From contig CAJUIE010000012.1 in NCBI GenBank assembly GCA_910586375.1, forward strand, positions 1 through 23,328: 23,328 bases of DNA, given 5' to 3'. This stretch comes from an uncultured Alistipes sp. (GTDB lineage Bacteria > Bacteroidota > Bacteroidia > Bacteroidales > Rikenellaceae). Shown piece after piece: positions 7,797 to 16,106 of this stretch. A program made the translations under genes and the position numbers. The first letter of the stretch is position 1. The number at the start of each line of letters is the position of its first letter. The notes under the pieces were generated by a model. It saw nothing but the letters and a program-made list of their open reading frames with translations, did no database searches and was not told the DNA's origin.

Positions 7797-8171
7797 TTTT
7801 TACTTTTTTCAAATTTATAAAATAATTAAAGAATAAGAATAAAGGCTGTCGATAATGTTTACAAGTCAACCGCGTATAAAATTATCGACAACTGACCTTA
7901 TTCTTGTTACTTGTTTCTTTTTTATTTTATTTTGAGAATCAATAAATTAAGAGAATAAATAAACAGTTGTTGAGAAACTTATTCTCTTTTCAACACTCTG
8001 AAATTATCGACAAGGAATTCCGTTTTCAGCATTCGTCGTCGGATGATAAAAAAGAAAAGATTTTTTTGGATTTTGATCCGGCGTCTGAAGAGTTTCATCT
8101 TTATGCGCCAGGTAATTTTGCAAGAAAAAGTTATTGTTTTTCATAACGGGTTTTCAACAGAGTTGCCGACA
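7797..8171. other. oriC: Putative replication origin (oriC)
   Basis: This non-coding gap is far richer in A+T than the genes around it and holds a cluster of 9-mers resembling the DnaA box TTATCCACA. TTATCGACA occurs at 7882-7890 and 8004-8012 (plus) and 7847-7855 (minus), TTTTCAACA at 7987-7995 and 8151-8159, and TTCTCAACA on the minus strand at 7968-7976; a looser TTGCCGACA is at 8163-8171. Long A/T tracts at 7797-7845 and about 7905-7965 could serve as the unwinding element. Nearby genes diverge from it (nadA-dpp7 leftwards, sppA-queD-polA rightwards), although mrp, immediately to the right, points back towards it. parS-like sites lie 7-8 kb away. Part of the region must also hold the nadA promoter. 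This is inference from motifs; dnaA itself is not in the window. Confidence 0.5.
7810..7817 (-). promoter_or_regulatory. nadA promoter, -7 box
   Basis: TAAATTTG on the minus strand matches TAnnTTTG. It lies about 23 bases before the nadA ATG, at the nadA-side edge of the AT-rich putative origin. No clear -33 TTG is seen in the AT-rich upstream DNA. Confidence 0.55.
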
Positions 8172-8176
8172 GGTTA

Positions 8177-9229
8177 TCACCCCTTTTTCACCGCTTTTTC
8201 CACAACCTGGGCGCCAATCGTGCGGTAGTACTCCTCAACACGCGGGTCGATGCCTGCGGCCGGGTGCCCCTCTTCGGCGCCCTCCATGATCGACTCAATA
8301 ATGGGTATTTCGCCCAGGAAGTCGACGCCACACTGCTCGGCGAAACGTCGGGCTCCGCCCCGTCCAAAGAGGTAGTAGCGGTTGTCGGGCAGTTCCTCGG
8401 GCGTGAACCAGGCCATGTTTTCGATGATGCCCGCCACGGGAATTGCCACGTTGGGGTTGCGGAACATCTCCACGCCACGCCTTACGTCGGCTACGGCCAC
8501 CTGCTGGGGGGTGGAGATGATCACCGCGGTGTCGATCTTCAGCTCACTGATGATCGACAGGTGGATGTCACCCGTGCCCGGGGGCAGGTCGACGAGCAGG
8601 AAATCAAGTGTGCCCCACTTCGTCTGGTGGATCATCTGCTTGAGGGCGTTGACGGCCATGGCGCCGCGCCACAGCAGCGCGTCGTCGGGCTTGATGAAGA
8701 AGCCGATCGACATCAGTTTTACGTCCATCGGTTGTGCGGGCACGATGCGGTCCTCGCCCTCTTCCTGCACGGCATCGGGTACGTAACCTTCCGCGCCGAA
8801 CATGCGGGGTTGGGAGGGGCCGTAGATATCGGCGTCCAGAACGCCTATCCGGTAGCCCATGTTGCGCAGGGCAATGGCCAGGTTGGCGGTGACGGTTGAT
8901 TTGCCCACGCCTCCTTTGCCCGAGGCGATGGCCACCACATGGGCGATGCCGCCGGTAGTAGTGGTCGTTTTGGGTTCAGGATGCGGAGTTGGGCCACCCT
9001 CCTTGACGACGACGAGAATCGTTTGGTCTGGAAAGGAGGCGTGCAGCAGGTTTTCAGCTTGTTTTTTGATTTTCAGCGTAAAGGGATCGCGTGGCCGGGC
9101 CATGTGCAGAACGACGGTAATCTTGTCGGCGGCGGTCTCTATATGCTCCACCGAGCCGTCCGTCACGATGTCCCGCCCGGTTTCGGGATGGATGACGCTG
9201 CCGAGCAGTCGCCTGATCTTCTCTTCCAT
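8177..9229 (-). CDS. mrp: Mrp/ApbC-type P-loop ATPase, Fe-S cluster carrier
   Basis: Mrp proteins are MinD-like ATPases that bind and transfer iron-sulfur clusters in the cytoplasm. The 350 residues comprise an N-terminal MIP18/DUF59 domain (about 1-80, with VIHPETGRDI), a short Pro/Thr linker, and the ATPase with a deviant Walker A, GKGGVGKST, at 104-112, a DADIYGPSQPRMFG switch and LLVDLPPGTGD. The C-terminal CxxC found in many Mrp proteins is absent (NMAWFTPEELPDN in its place). I recall the same from other Bacteroidetes, so this is probably a lineage trait. The ATG at 9229 is chosen because the longer TTG start at 9256 would lie inside the TATCTTTG promoter box at 9254-9261. Possible clients nearby are the Fe-S enzymes NadA and LipA. 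Confidence 0.93.
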   Translation of the reverse strand: MEEKIRRLLGSVIHPETGRDIVTDGSVEHIETAADKITVVLHMARPRDPFTLKIKKQAENLLHASFPDQTILVVVKEGGPTPHPEPKTTTTTGGIAHVVAIASGKGGVGKSTVTANLAIALRNMGYRIGVLDADIYGPSQPRMFGAEGYVPDAVQEEGEDRIVPAQPMDVKLMSIGFFIKPDDALLWRGAMAVNALKQMIHQTKWGTLDFLLVDLPPGTGDIHLSIISELKIDTAVIISTPQQVAVADVRRGVEMFRNPNVAIPVAGIIENMAWFTPEELPDNRYYLFGRGGARRFAEQCGVDFLGEIPIIESIMEGAEEGHPAAGIDPRVEEYYRTIGAQVVEKAVKKG

Positions 9230-9253
9230 GTCGGGGTGTTCGTTGATTGTCTG

Positions 9254-9261
9254 CAAAGATA
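9254..9261 (-). promoter_or_regulatory. mrp promoter, -7 box
   Basis: TATCTTTG on the minus strand is a perfect TAnnTTTG box about 25 bases before the mrp ATG at 9229. It rules against the alternative TTG start at 9256. The -33 element is weak. Confidence 0.6.
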
Positions 9262-9303
9262 ACGCTATTTTCAGAGAAAGAGTATCGGAGAGGAGGAAAA
9301 AAG

Positions 9304-9324
9304 TTTTATCGTTTTTCGATAAAA
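9304..9324. repeat. Inverted repeat between mrp and sppA promoters
   Basis: TTTTATCG (9304-9311) and CGATAAAA (9317-9324) form a perfect 8-bp inverted repeat around five Ts, between the divergent mrp and sppA -7 boxes. It could be an operator or a hairpin. Its TTATCG half resembles the 9-mers of the putative origin. Confidence 0.4.
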
Positions 9325-9349
9325 TTCACCCGGTACGGAATAAATTGCG

Positions 9350-9357
9350 TATATTTG
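9350..9357 (+). promoter_or_regulatory. sppA promoter, -7 box
   Basis: TATATTTG is a perfect -7 box; the -33 position has only a weak TTC at about 9325-9327. The implied leader is about 115 nt and contains a GC-rich hairpin (GGCGGG 9396-9401 with CCCGCC 9407-9412). Confidence 0.55.
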
Positions 9358-9458
9358 CCGGGAGCGGTCATTCAGTGGTTTTGCGGGCTCAGGACGGCGG
9401 GTGCGCCCCGCCCGTTTGCGCGAATCTGACCGGGAGAGACTTCGAATAAAAACGATAT

Positions 9459-9482
9459 ATGAATAAATTTCCGACGATATGA
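9459..9482 (+). CDS. Possible seven-residue leader peptide overlapping the sppA start
   Basis: ATG at 9459 opens a frame encoding MNKFPTI that stops at a TGA overlapping the sppA ATG (ATGA at 9479-9482). This is the arrangement used for translational coupling. It may equally be chance, as the frame is very short. Confidence 0.2.
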   Translation: MNKFPTI

Positions 9483-11260
9483 ATTTTATTAAAACTTTTA
9501 TTGCCGGCCTTCTCGCCTTTCTGGCGGGAACGGTAGCGCTTTTTTTTCTGGGTATCTTCCTGTTAGCCGGTCTCTTCGCCGCTTCGATGGAGGGGAGGAC
9601 AAACATCTTGGAGGGTTCGATTCTGAAGGTCGATTTCTCGGAGGAGATCGTGGATGCTCCCTCTGCTGATCCGCTGTCGGGCTTCGATCCCATGACGTTG
9701 CAGACGAAGCGGCAACTGTCGATTCTTCAGATCGTGGAGGCTCTCGACGCGGCACGCCACGACGAGCGGATTGAGGGTATCTACCTGCGCATGAACGGGG
9801 GCGGCAGCCTTGCCGGTTCGGCCTTGCTGGAGGAGATCCGTGATGCTCTGGTCGCTTTCAAGCAGAGTGGCAAGTTCATCGTGGCGTATGATGAGACCTA
9901 TACCCAGGGGCGTTATTATCTGGCTTCGGTGGCTGACGGCATCTATATCCAGCCGGAGGGCGGTGTTGATTGGTCGGGTCTTTCGATGAATCAGCTGTTT
10001 TTCAAGGGTCTGATGGATAAGCTTGACCTCCGGGCCGAGGTTTTCCGACCCACGGCATGCACTTATAAGAGCGCCGTTGAACCTTATATTCTGACAAAGA
10101 TGTCCGACGCCAATCGCTTGCAGATGCAGCAAATTGTCGACTCCATGTGGGGGACTATCGCGGGAGCCGTGGCCGAGGCGCGCGACATTGCCCCTGCGCA
10201 ACTACAGCAGCTGACCGACCGTCTCTCGGTTTCGTTATCCGAAGATGCTCTGAAATATGGCTTCGTCGACGGAGTGGTTTATGAGGACCAGATGGACGAT
10301 GTTTTCGCTCAATGGGGTGTTGAGGCCGATGAGGACGGGGAGTATCGTTTTGTCACGTTGGGTGATTATGTGGCGCAGCTGCGGCCTGATCCCAAGCGCC
10401 TGATCGCACCTCAGGTTGCTGTAGTTTATGCCTCGGGGCAGATCGTCGATGGTGAAGGTTCTGGTGAGGAGATTTACGGCAACACCCTGGCGCAGACTCT
10501 GGCCGAAGCACGGAACGATGACGACATCAGGGCCGTGGTGTTGCGCGTCAACTCTCCGGGCGGCAGTGCCCTGGCTTCTGATGTCATCTGGCGCGAGGTG
10601 GAGCTTCTCAAGGCCGAGAAACCCGTTATTGTGTCGATGGGTTCTTATGCCGCCAGCGGCGGGTATTATATTTCATGTCCGGCCGACGCCATCGTGGCCG
10701 ACCGCCTCACCCTCACGGGATCGATTGGTGTCTTCGGCATGTACTTCGATGCGGTCGATGCCCTGAAGAATAAGTTAGGCATCACCGTTGACGGCGTTCA
10801 GTCGAACCTCTCCTCGGGGATGGGCAGTCTCAAACCCCTGACACCCCTGGAGCGGGCTACGATCATGCGCGGGGTCGACAAAGTATACGCCACCTTCACC
10901 GAACATGTGGCTCAGGGCCGCAACCTGCCTCTCGATAGGGTACTCGCCGTTGCCGGAGGGCGTGTGTGGACAGGAGCCGATGCTCTCGACATCGGGCTGA
11001 TCGACGGATATGGCGGCATTGCGTATGCCATAGCTCTCGCTGCCGATAAGGCCGGTCTGGGCGAGGATTATCGCGTCGTGGAGCTCCTCGACCAACCGAC
11101 GGGTTTCGCGGCTTTCATTGCGTCTCTGAATGCCGGTGTCCGCAGTGTTTTTGTCCGCACCGAAATGACACCTATGGTGGAGGAGTACCAGCAACTGCGC
11201 GAGGCTCTGGGTCAGCAGGGAATCCTTATGTATTCGCCCTGTAAAGTCAATTTGCAGTAA
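9479..11260 (+). CDS. sppA: Signal peptide peptidase SppA, 67K type
   Basis: SppA is a membrane-bound serine/lysine protease that degrades cleaved signal peptides. The 593-residue length is that of the long, duplicated SppA. One N-terminal membrane anchor spans about residues 6-36. The catalytic lysine is K197 in TYKSAVEPY within the first repeat, and the catalytic serine is S393 in MGSYAASGGYY within the second, matching K209 and S409 of the E. coli enzyme. NSPGGSALASD at about 358-368 is the conserved ClpP-like segment. queD follows after 18 bases and polA after another 27, so the three probably form one transcript. Confidence 0.95.
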   Translation: MNFIKTFIAGLLAFLAGTVALFFLGIFLLAGLFAASMEGRTNILEGSILKVDFSEEIVDAPSADPLSGFDPMTLQTKRQLSILQIVEALDAARHDERIEGIYLRMNGGGSLAGSALLEEIRDALVAFKQSGKFIVAYDETYTQGRYYLASVADGIYIQPEGGVDWSGLSMNQLFFKGLMDKLDLRAEVFRPTACTYKSAVEPYILTKMSDANRLQMQQIVDSMWGTIAGAVAEARDIAPAQLQQLTDRLSVSLSEDALKYGFVDGVVYEDQMDDVFAQWGVEADEDGEYRFVTLGDYVAQLRPDPKRLIAPQVAVVYASGQIVDGEGSGEEIYGNTLAQTLAEARNDDDIRAVVLRVNSPGGSALASDVIWREVELLKAEKPVIVSMGSYAASGGYYISCPADAIVADRLTLTGSIGVFGMYFDAVDALKNKLGITVDGVQSNLSSGMGSLKPLTPLERATIMRGVDKVYATFTEHVAQGRNLPLDRVLAVAGGRVWTGADALDIGLIDGYGGIAYAIALAADKAGLGEDYRVVELLDQPTGFAAFIASLNAGVRSVFVRTEMTPMVEEYQQLREALGQQGILMYSPCKVNLQ

Positions 11261-11278
11261 TTCAGCACCTCTTTTATT

Positions 11279-11728
11279 ATGGCGATTATTCGACTGACCA
11301 AGGAATTTTCGTTCGAGGCGGCACATGCACTCGATGGTTACGACGGACCCTGCCGGGAGATACACGGACACTCTTATAAATTGTTTGTGACCGTCAAGGG
11401 ACGCCCTTCTGCGGCGGAGAGCGACCCCAAGTGCGGCATGGTTATGGACTTCGGCGTGTTGAAACGCATTGTCGGCGACGAGATCGTCGGCCGCTTCGAC
11501 CACGCCCTGGTCTTGCAAGCTACAGCCGACAACCGCGTTTTGCGCGAACTGCTGGCCCGTCAGTTCGATCATGTGGTCGAAGTCGATTATCGGCCTACGT
11601 GCGAAAACATGCTCGACGACTTCGCCCGGCGTATTGCCGGGCGTTTGCCCCAGGATGTGGAACTCTGCGCGCTGCGCCTCCACGAGACGGCCACCTCTTA
11701 TGCCGAATGGCTGGCCGAGGAAAATTAA
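11279..11728 (+). CDS. queD: 6-carboxy-5,6,7,8-tetrahydropterin synthase
   Basis: QueD converts 7,8-dihydroneopterin triphosphate, the product of FolE (also in this window), to carboxytetrahydropterin for queuosine synthesis. The 149-residue protein carries zinc-ligand histidines H16 (FEAAHAL), H29 and H31 (EIHGHSY), the catalytic C25, and the late conserved FDHALVL and LHETATSYAEW segments. The start codon is ATG at 11279. The related PTPS proteins of biopterin synthesis are an alternative, but the Cys position and bacterial context favour QueD. It is sandwiched between sppA and polA in a probable operon. Confidence 0.92.
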   Translation: MAIIRLTKEFSFEAAHALDGYDGPCREIHGHSYKLFVTVKGRPSAAESDPKCGMVMDFGVLKRIVGDEIVGRFDHALVLQATADNRVLRELLARQFDHVVEVDYRPTCENMLDDFARRIAGRLPQDVELCALRLHETATSYAEWLAEEN

Positions 11729-11755
11729 CCCCGGCCTCAAAAGACGATTCAAGGG

Positions 11756-14623
11756 ATGAAAAAACTCTTTCTGGTCGACGCATATGCGTTGATGTTCAAA
11801 TATTACTACGCCTTTCTGGGGCGCCCCATGCGCAGCCGCACGGGCATGAATACCTCTGTGGTCTTCGGCTTTGTGAAGTTTCTGCGCGACATCCTCAAAC
11901 GCGAACATCCCGATCTTCTGGGTGTGGCGTTCGATCCCAGGGGGGGGAGCTTCCGCCGCGAGGTTTTCGCCGATTATAAGGCCAACCGTAGTGCCACGCC
12001 TGAGGACATCATCCTTTCGGTGCCGTATGTCAAGGAGGTGCTGGAGGCGATGTGCATCCCGATTCTGGAAGTCGAGGGCTATGAAGCCGACGATGTGATC
12101 GGCACGCTTTCGCAGCAGGGCGCGACGGCGGGTTACGATGTCTACATGGTTACGCCTGATAAGGACTACGGTCAGCTCGTGCGCGACAACTGTAAGATAT
12201 ACAAGCAGAAAGGCACCGACGGCATCGAGATCGTCGACCGCGCGGCCATCCGGGAGAAGTACGGCATCGACGATCCTGTGCTGGTGCGTGACATCCTGGC
12301 TCTGTGGGGCGATGCTTCGGACAACATTCCCGGTGTTCCGGGCATCGGCGAAAAGAGCGCCAGCCGGCTGGTGCAGCAATGGGGGCCGGTCGAAAACATT
12401 CTGGCCAATGTCGACAAAATCGGCGGCAAGCAGGGCGAGAAGATCGCCGAGTGGGCCGATAATTTGCTTTTGGCCAAGCAGTTGACTACTATACGGCTCG
12501 ACGTGCCCATCGAATTCCGGCCCGAAGAGCTGACCATCTGCGAACCCCGCATCGACCGGCTGCGGGCGGTTTTCGCCGAGCTCGATTTCAAGGCTTTCAT
12601 GCACGATCTGGCCAATCTGGCGCCCGCCGAGCCGCTCTCCGACGCTCCTAAGCAGGAGGCGCAGCGGCAGCTGGCCGAGATGGCCCGGGCCAAGTCCGCC
12701 GCGGCCAAAAAGGCCTCTCTGGCAGGTCAGGGTGACCTTTTCGCAGCAATGGAGCCCTCTGCAACGACCGTCGAAACCTTCGTCGCAGCGCCAGCCGAAC
12801 CCGTCGGGCCGCAATTCCATACGGCGCTCGACACACCCCATGTCTACACGCTCGTCGAAACTCCCGACCAGCTGCGCGACGTAGTAGCCGAAATTGAGAA
12901 ATATCCCGAATTTTGCTTCGACACCGAGACTACGGGACTCGACATCTTCAACGACCGCATTGTGGGGCTTTCACTGGCCGTCGAACCGCATAAGGCGTGG
13001 TATGTTCCTTTCAACGAGGAGAATACGGGCCAGTTGGCCGGGATTATCCGACCGTTGTTCGAGAATGCGCAGATTGCTAAAATCGGACAGAATGTCAAGT
13101 TCGACCGCATGGTGTTGCACCGTATAGGCGTAGGGGTGCAGGGCCGGCAGTATGACACGATGATCCTGCATTATCTGCTTGACCCTGAGTCGCGACACGG
13201 CATGAATGCCCTTTCGGAGCGTTACCTCGATTATCGGCCTATCGAGATCGAGAGCCTCATCGGCAAGGGAACCAAGCAGTTGACGATGGACTTGGTGAAC
13301 ATCGAGCGCGTTAAGGAGTATGCAGCCGAGGATGCCGACGTGACGTTGCAGCTCAAGCAGAAGCTCTGGCCGCAAATCGAAGAGGCTGGGTTGCAGGAGC
13401 TCTATTTCCGCATCGAGGAGCCCATGATCGGGGTGCTGGCCGATATCGAAATGGCAGGCGTGAGGATCGACTCGGCGGCACTGGCCGAATATGGCGTCGA
13501 GCTCAACCGCCGTCTGGCGGAGTTGGAGGCTGCGATCCGCACCGAGGCGGGCGAGGCATCGCTCAACGTCAATTCGGCGCGCCAGCTGGGTGAGGTTCTC
13601 TTCGGCAAGATGCGTATTGCCGAGAAGCCCAAGATGACGCGCACCAAGCAGTTCTGTACCGACGAAGAGTACCTCCAGACCTTTGCCCGCAAGTATCGCA
13701 TCGTCGATCTGATCCTCGAATACCGGGGCGTCAAGAAGCTGTTGTCTACCTATGTCGAGGCGCTGCCCCAGCTGGTCAACCGCTCGACGGGTCGTATTCA
13801 CACTTCGTTCAACCAGGCCGTGACGGCCACCGGCCGCCTCTCGTCAACCAATCCCAACTTGCAGAATATTCCCGTGCGCGAGGAGATGGGGCGCCGGATC
13901 CGCGAGGCGTTCATCCCCTCCGACGACGACCACCTGCTGCTCTCGGCCGACTACAGTCAGGTCGAGCTGCGCCTGATGGCCCACCTCTCGGGCGACGAGT
14001 CGCTCATCGCGGCGTTCGAACACGGCGAGGATGTCCATGCTGCGACGGCCGCGCGTCTTTTCGGCAAACCTATCGACGAAGTGACACCCGAGGAGCGGCG
14101 CCGCGCCAAGACGGCTAATTTTGGCATCATCTACGGCATTTCGGCCTTTGGACTTAGTCAGCGGCTCGAAATTCCTCGTAAGGAGGCCAGAGAGATCATT
14201 GACGGTTACTTCGCCTCTTATCCCAAGGTGAAGGAGTACATGGACCAGGTAGTCGGGAAGGCCAAGGAGGAGGGCTACGTGACGACGATCTTCGGACGTC
14301 GCCGCTACCTCAACGATATTGCCTCGCAGAACGCCGTGGCGCGGGGTCTGGCCGAGCGTAATGCCGTTAATGCCCCGATTCAGGGCTCGGCAGCCGACAT
14401 TATGAAGATCGCTATGATCGAGGTACACCGGCGTTTCGTTGCCGAGGGCATCCGCTCGCGTGTTATCTTGCAGGTCCACGACGAATTGGTCGTCGACATG
14501 TTGCGCTCCGAGCAGGAGCAGGTACGGCGAATCGTTACCGAGGCGATGGAGGGTGCCGCAACGCTTCAGGTGCGGCTCATCGCCGAGGCTGGCATTGGCC
14601 GCAACTGGCTGGAGGCCCATTGA
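11756..14623 (+). CDS. polA: DNA polymerase I
   Basis: Pol I fills gaps, removes RNA primers and takes part in excision repair. The 955 residues contain all three domains. The N-terminal 5'-3' exonuclease (about 1-290) shows LFLVDAYALMFK, EGYEADDVIGT, TPDKDYGQLV and the ALWGDASDNIPGVPGIGEKSA helix-hairpin-helix. The 3'-5' exonuclease keeps its metal-binding D389 and E391 (FDTETTGLD), so proofreading should be intact, unlike in some Gram-positive homologues. The polymerase domain has motif A with D732 (SADYSQVELR), the O-helix motif B (RRAKTANFGIIYG) and motif C with D909 (QVHDELV). A low-complexity Ala/Gln/Lys linker lies at about 300-330. It starts 27 bases after queD. Confidence 0.98.
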   Translation: MKKLFLVDAYALMFKYYYAFLGRPMRSRTGMNTSVVFGFVKFLRDILKREHPDLLGVAFDPRGGSFRREVFADYKANRSATPEDIILSVPYVKEVLEAMCIPILEVEGYEADDVIGTLSQQGATAGYDVYMVTPDKDYGQLVRDNCKIYKQKGTDGIEIVDRAAIREKYGIDDPVLVRDILALWGDASDNIPGVPGIGEKSASRLVQQWGPVENILANVDKIGGKQGEKIAEWADNLLLAKQLTTIRLDVPIEFRPEELTICEPRIDRLRAVFAELDFKAFMHDLANLAPAEPLSDAPKQEAQRQLAEMARAKSAAAKKASLAGQGDLFAAMEPSATTVETFVAAPAEPVGPQFHTALDTPHVYTLVETPDQLRDVVAEIEKYPEFCFDTETTGLDIFNDRIVGLSLAVEPHKAWYVPFNEENTGQLAGIIRPLFENAQIAKIGQNVKFDRMVLHRIGVGVQGRQYDTMILHYLLDPESRHGMNALSERYLDYRPIEIESLIGKGTKQLTMDLVNIERVKEYAAEDADVTLQLKQKLWPQIEEAGLQELYFRIEEPMIGVLADIEMAGVRIDSAALAEYGVELNRRLAELEAAIRTEAGEASLNVNSARQLGEVLFGKMRIAEKPKMTRTKQFCTDEEYLQTFARKYRIVDLILEYRGVKKLLSTYVEALPQLVNRSTGRIHTSFNQAVTATGRLSSTNPNLQNIPVREEMGRRIREAFIPSDDDHLLLSADYSQVELRLMAHLSGDESLIAAFEHGEDVHAATAARLFGKPIDEVTPEERRRAKTANFGIIYGISAFGLSQRLEIPRKEAREIIDGYFASYPKVKEYMDQVVGKAKEEGYVTTIFGRRRYLNDIASQNAVARGLAERNAVNAPIQGSAADIMKIAMIEVHRRFVAEGIRSRVILQVHDELVVDMLRSEQEQVRRIVTEAMEGAATLQVRLIAEAGIGRNWLEAH

Positions 14624-14643
14624 GGCTGGAGGCTTCGACCCGG

Positions 14644-14660
14644 CGGCTCTAAAAGAGCCG
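14644..14660 (+). terminator. Small hairpin after polA
   Basis: CGGCTCT (14644-14650) and AGAGCCG (14654-14660) form a 7-bp stem with an AAA loop, 20 bases after the polA stop. No T tract follows. It resembles the hairpin after tRNA-Glu at 23253-23272 in sequence. Confidence 0.35.
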
Positions 14661-14737
14661 AACATTTGACGCAATACAGATTCTTCGGTGCTTCACCCCG
14701 CTGGGTACGGCCCGAAAACAGCCCGACCGCACAAACG

Positions 14738-14773
14738 AACAGCCCCGGCTGCAAAGATGCAGCCGGGGCTGTT
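14738..14773. terminator. Bidirectional terminator between polA and the convergent barrel gene
   Basis: A perfect 16-bp stem (14738-14753 with 14758-14773, containing AGCCCCGGCTGC) around an AAGA loop ends in TTT on the plus strand. It lies between convergent genes and can serve both. Confidence 0.8.
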
Positions 14774-14795
14774 TGGGAAGGAAGCTGGCAGCTTG

Positions 14796-15425
14796 TCAGA
14801 ACGAGATACCTGCCCGCAGGCCGAAGTTGTTGAGGTTGTTGACCGAGTAGGTCAGCACGTTGGCGTCGTTGGTGGCGTAGCTGTAGTAGAGGGCTACGTG
14901 GAACCCGAAGCGGCGGGCTGCGCGGGGGAAGATGCTCATGCCGATTTCGGGTGAGAGGAAGAATCCCCAGCTTCGTTCATATTGCTTGATTACGTAGTAG
15001 TAGGACGATATTTCGGCGTACGAGGCACCCAGTTTGAGTCCCACATAGGGCTGCACCACGCTGTCGAGGTAACGGCGGCAGGCATAGCGGCCCGTAATAC
15101 CGAACGGCAGCTGGAAGAGTGCGTGCTTCTGGTTGGTTGTCAGGGCCGATCCGTCGCCCAGATCGAGCGTGCGGCGATCGATCTTTTCTAAATTGGTCTG
15201 GTAGGAGACGAAGGGACCTATGGCCACGGTGGGGGTAACGTAGTAGCCGCCCTCGAAGTTCATGCCCCAGCCCGATGCTTTGCTGGCGAAGCTGTCGCCT
15301 AAGGGGACGTTCATCTGCCAGTCGACGTTGATGTAGCCGTTAGGGATGATCTGCGCTTTGCCCTGAAGGGCTGCCAGAAGAAGACCGCAGAATACGGTCA
15401 GCCGAATGTATTTCGATGATTTCAT
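14796..15425 (-). CDS. Small outer membrane beta-barrel protein
   Basis: The 209-residue protein has a signal peptide (about 1-24, LTVFCGLLLAALQGKAQ) and alternating strands with glycine and aromatic residues (GWGMNFEGGYYVTPTVAIGPFVSYQTN, seen in part as strand pairs), ending GLRAGISF with a C-terminal Phe as expected for BamA-dependent insertion. The family is not one I can name precisely. The gene lies 24 bases after the DUF4136-type lipoprotein gene and is probably co-transcribed, suggesting that both act at the outer membrane. Function is unknown. Confidence 0.8.
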   Translation of the reverse strand: MKSSKYIRLTVFCGLLLAALQGKAQIIPNGYINVDWQMNVPLGDSFASKASGWGMNFEGGYYVTPTVAIGPFVSYQTNLEKIDRRTLDLGDGSALTTNQKHALFQLPFGITGRYACRRYLDSVVQPYVGLKLGASYAEISSYYYVIKQYERSWGFFLSPEIGMSIFPRAARRFGFHVALYYSYATNDANVLTYSVNNLNNFGLRAGISF

Positions 15426-15449
15426 GATCGTTGCGTAAGGTTATTTGAA

Positions 15450-16100
15450 CTATCTGTGGAGGTAGGGCGATTGCCGGAAGGCTTGCTCGATGGCTGCCAG
15501 GGTGCGTTGCTGGTTGACCCGCGTATTGGAGGTCAGCAGGCCGCCGATGAAGGTGTCCCAGACGACAGGCAGACGTTTGCCGCTCTGTATATCGGCTGCG
15601 GTGGCCAGATCGACCATTTCGAGCAGCAGCGATCCGGCCGTGTAGCCATAGTAGACGCGGTAGGGGTAGTGCCAGCCGATCCAGTCTCCCCAGTAACCGG
15701 GCGACCAATAGTAGGGATAGTACCACCACCAGTAGGGGTTGTCCTGACCTACGAAATAGGTGGTGCGCTCGACATAGCTGGGTTGAATACCCAGGGAGGC
15801 GCTCTCCTTGTCAAGGGTGCGCGTATAACCCGCCTGGGTCATCTTCGTTACTACGGCGTCGATGATTTCCAGTGCATCGTCGCCTTTCCAGTACTCGACT
15901 TTCTTGTTGTCGCTGATGAGGAGGATGCTGTCGGGAATGAAGAAGGTCTCGAACGAGGAGAAGTTGGCTGCGGTGTCGTGGCCCGTGTAGACTAAATAAT
16001 CCTGATGCAGGTCGGAGGTTGAGGGCTCCTTCTGGCAGGCGCAAAGTGCTGCTGCTGTGAGCAGGACAAACGCCAGGGAACGGATGGTTTTTGAGGTCAT
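15450..16100 (-). CDS. DUF4136-type lipoprotein
   Basis: The 216-residue protein begins with a lipoprotein signal (lipobox ALCAC, lipidated C22). The mature part has the features of the Bacteroidetes DUF4136 family: a DYLVYTGHDTAANFSSFETFFIPDS-like opening, a middle helix that ends in AGYTRTLDKESASLGIQ, and a tryptophan/tyrosine-rich stretch (WWWYYPYYWSPGYWGDW). The C-terminal part carries GSLLLEMVDL and WDTFIGGLL. Function is unknown in the family. A perfect inverted repeat begins six bases upstream of the ATG. The barrel gene at 14796-15425 follows 24 bases downstream. Confidence 0.85.
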   Translation of the reverse strand: MTSKTIRSLAFVLLTAAALCACQKEPSTSDLHQDYLVYTGHDTAANFSSFETFFIPDSILLISDNKKVEYWKGDDALEIIDAVVTKMTQAGYTRTLDKESASLGIQPSYVERTTYFVGQDNPYWWWYYPYYWSPGYWGDWIGWHYPYRVYYGYTAGSLLLEMVDLATAADIQSGKRLPVVWDTFIGGLLTSNTRVNQQRTLAAIEQAFRQSPYLHR

Positions 16101-16106
16101 GTCTTT

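Noticed and set aside
8043..8228. A 61-codon frame inside the putative origin region
   Set aside because: It is short and Lys/Phe-rich from AT-rich DNA, and it runs into the antisense end of mrp. No ribosome site or homology is evident.
10775..12841. A 688-codon open frame on the minus strand
   Set aside because: It lies antisense to sppA, queD and polA, whose motifs are complete. The translation has no recognisable domain and is a by-product of GC-rich codons.
14889..14904. A third parS-like site (CTACGTGGAACC)
   Set aside because: Only the right half matches; about 11 of 16 bases agree, within what chance gives in coding DNA.
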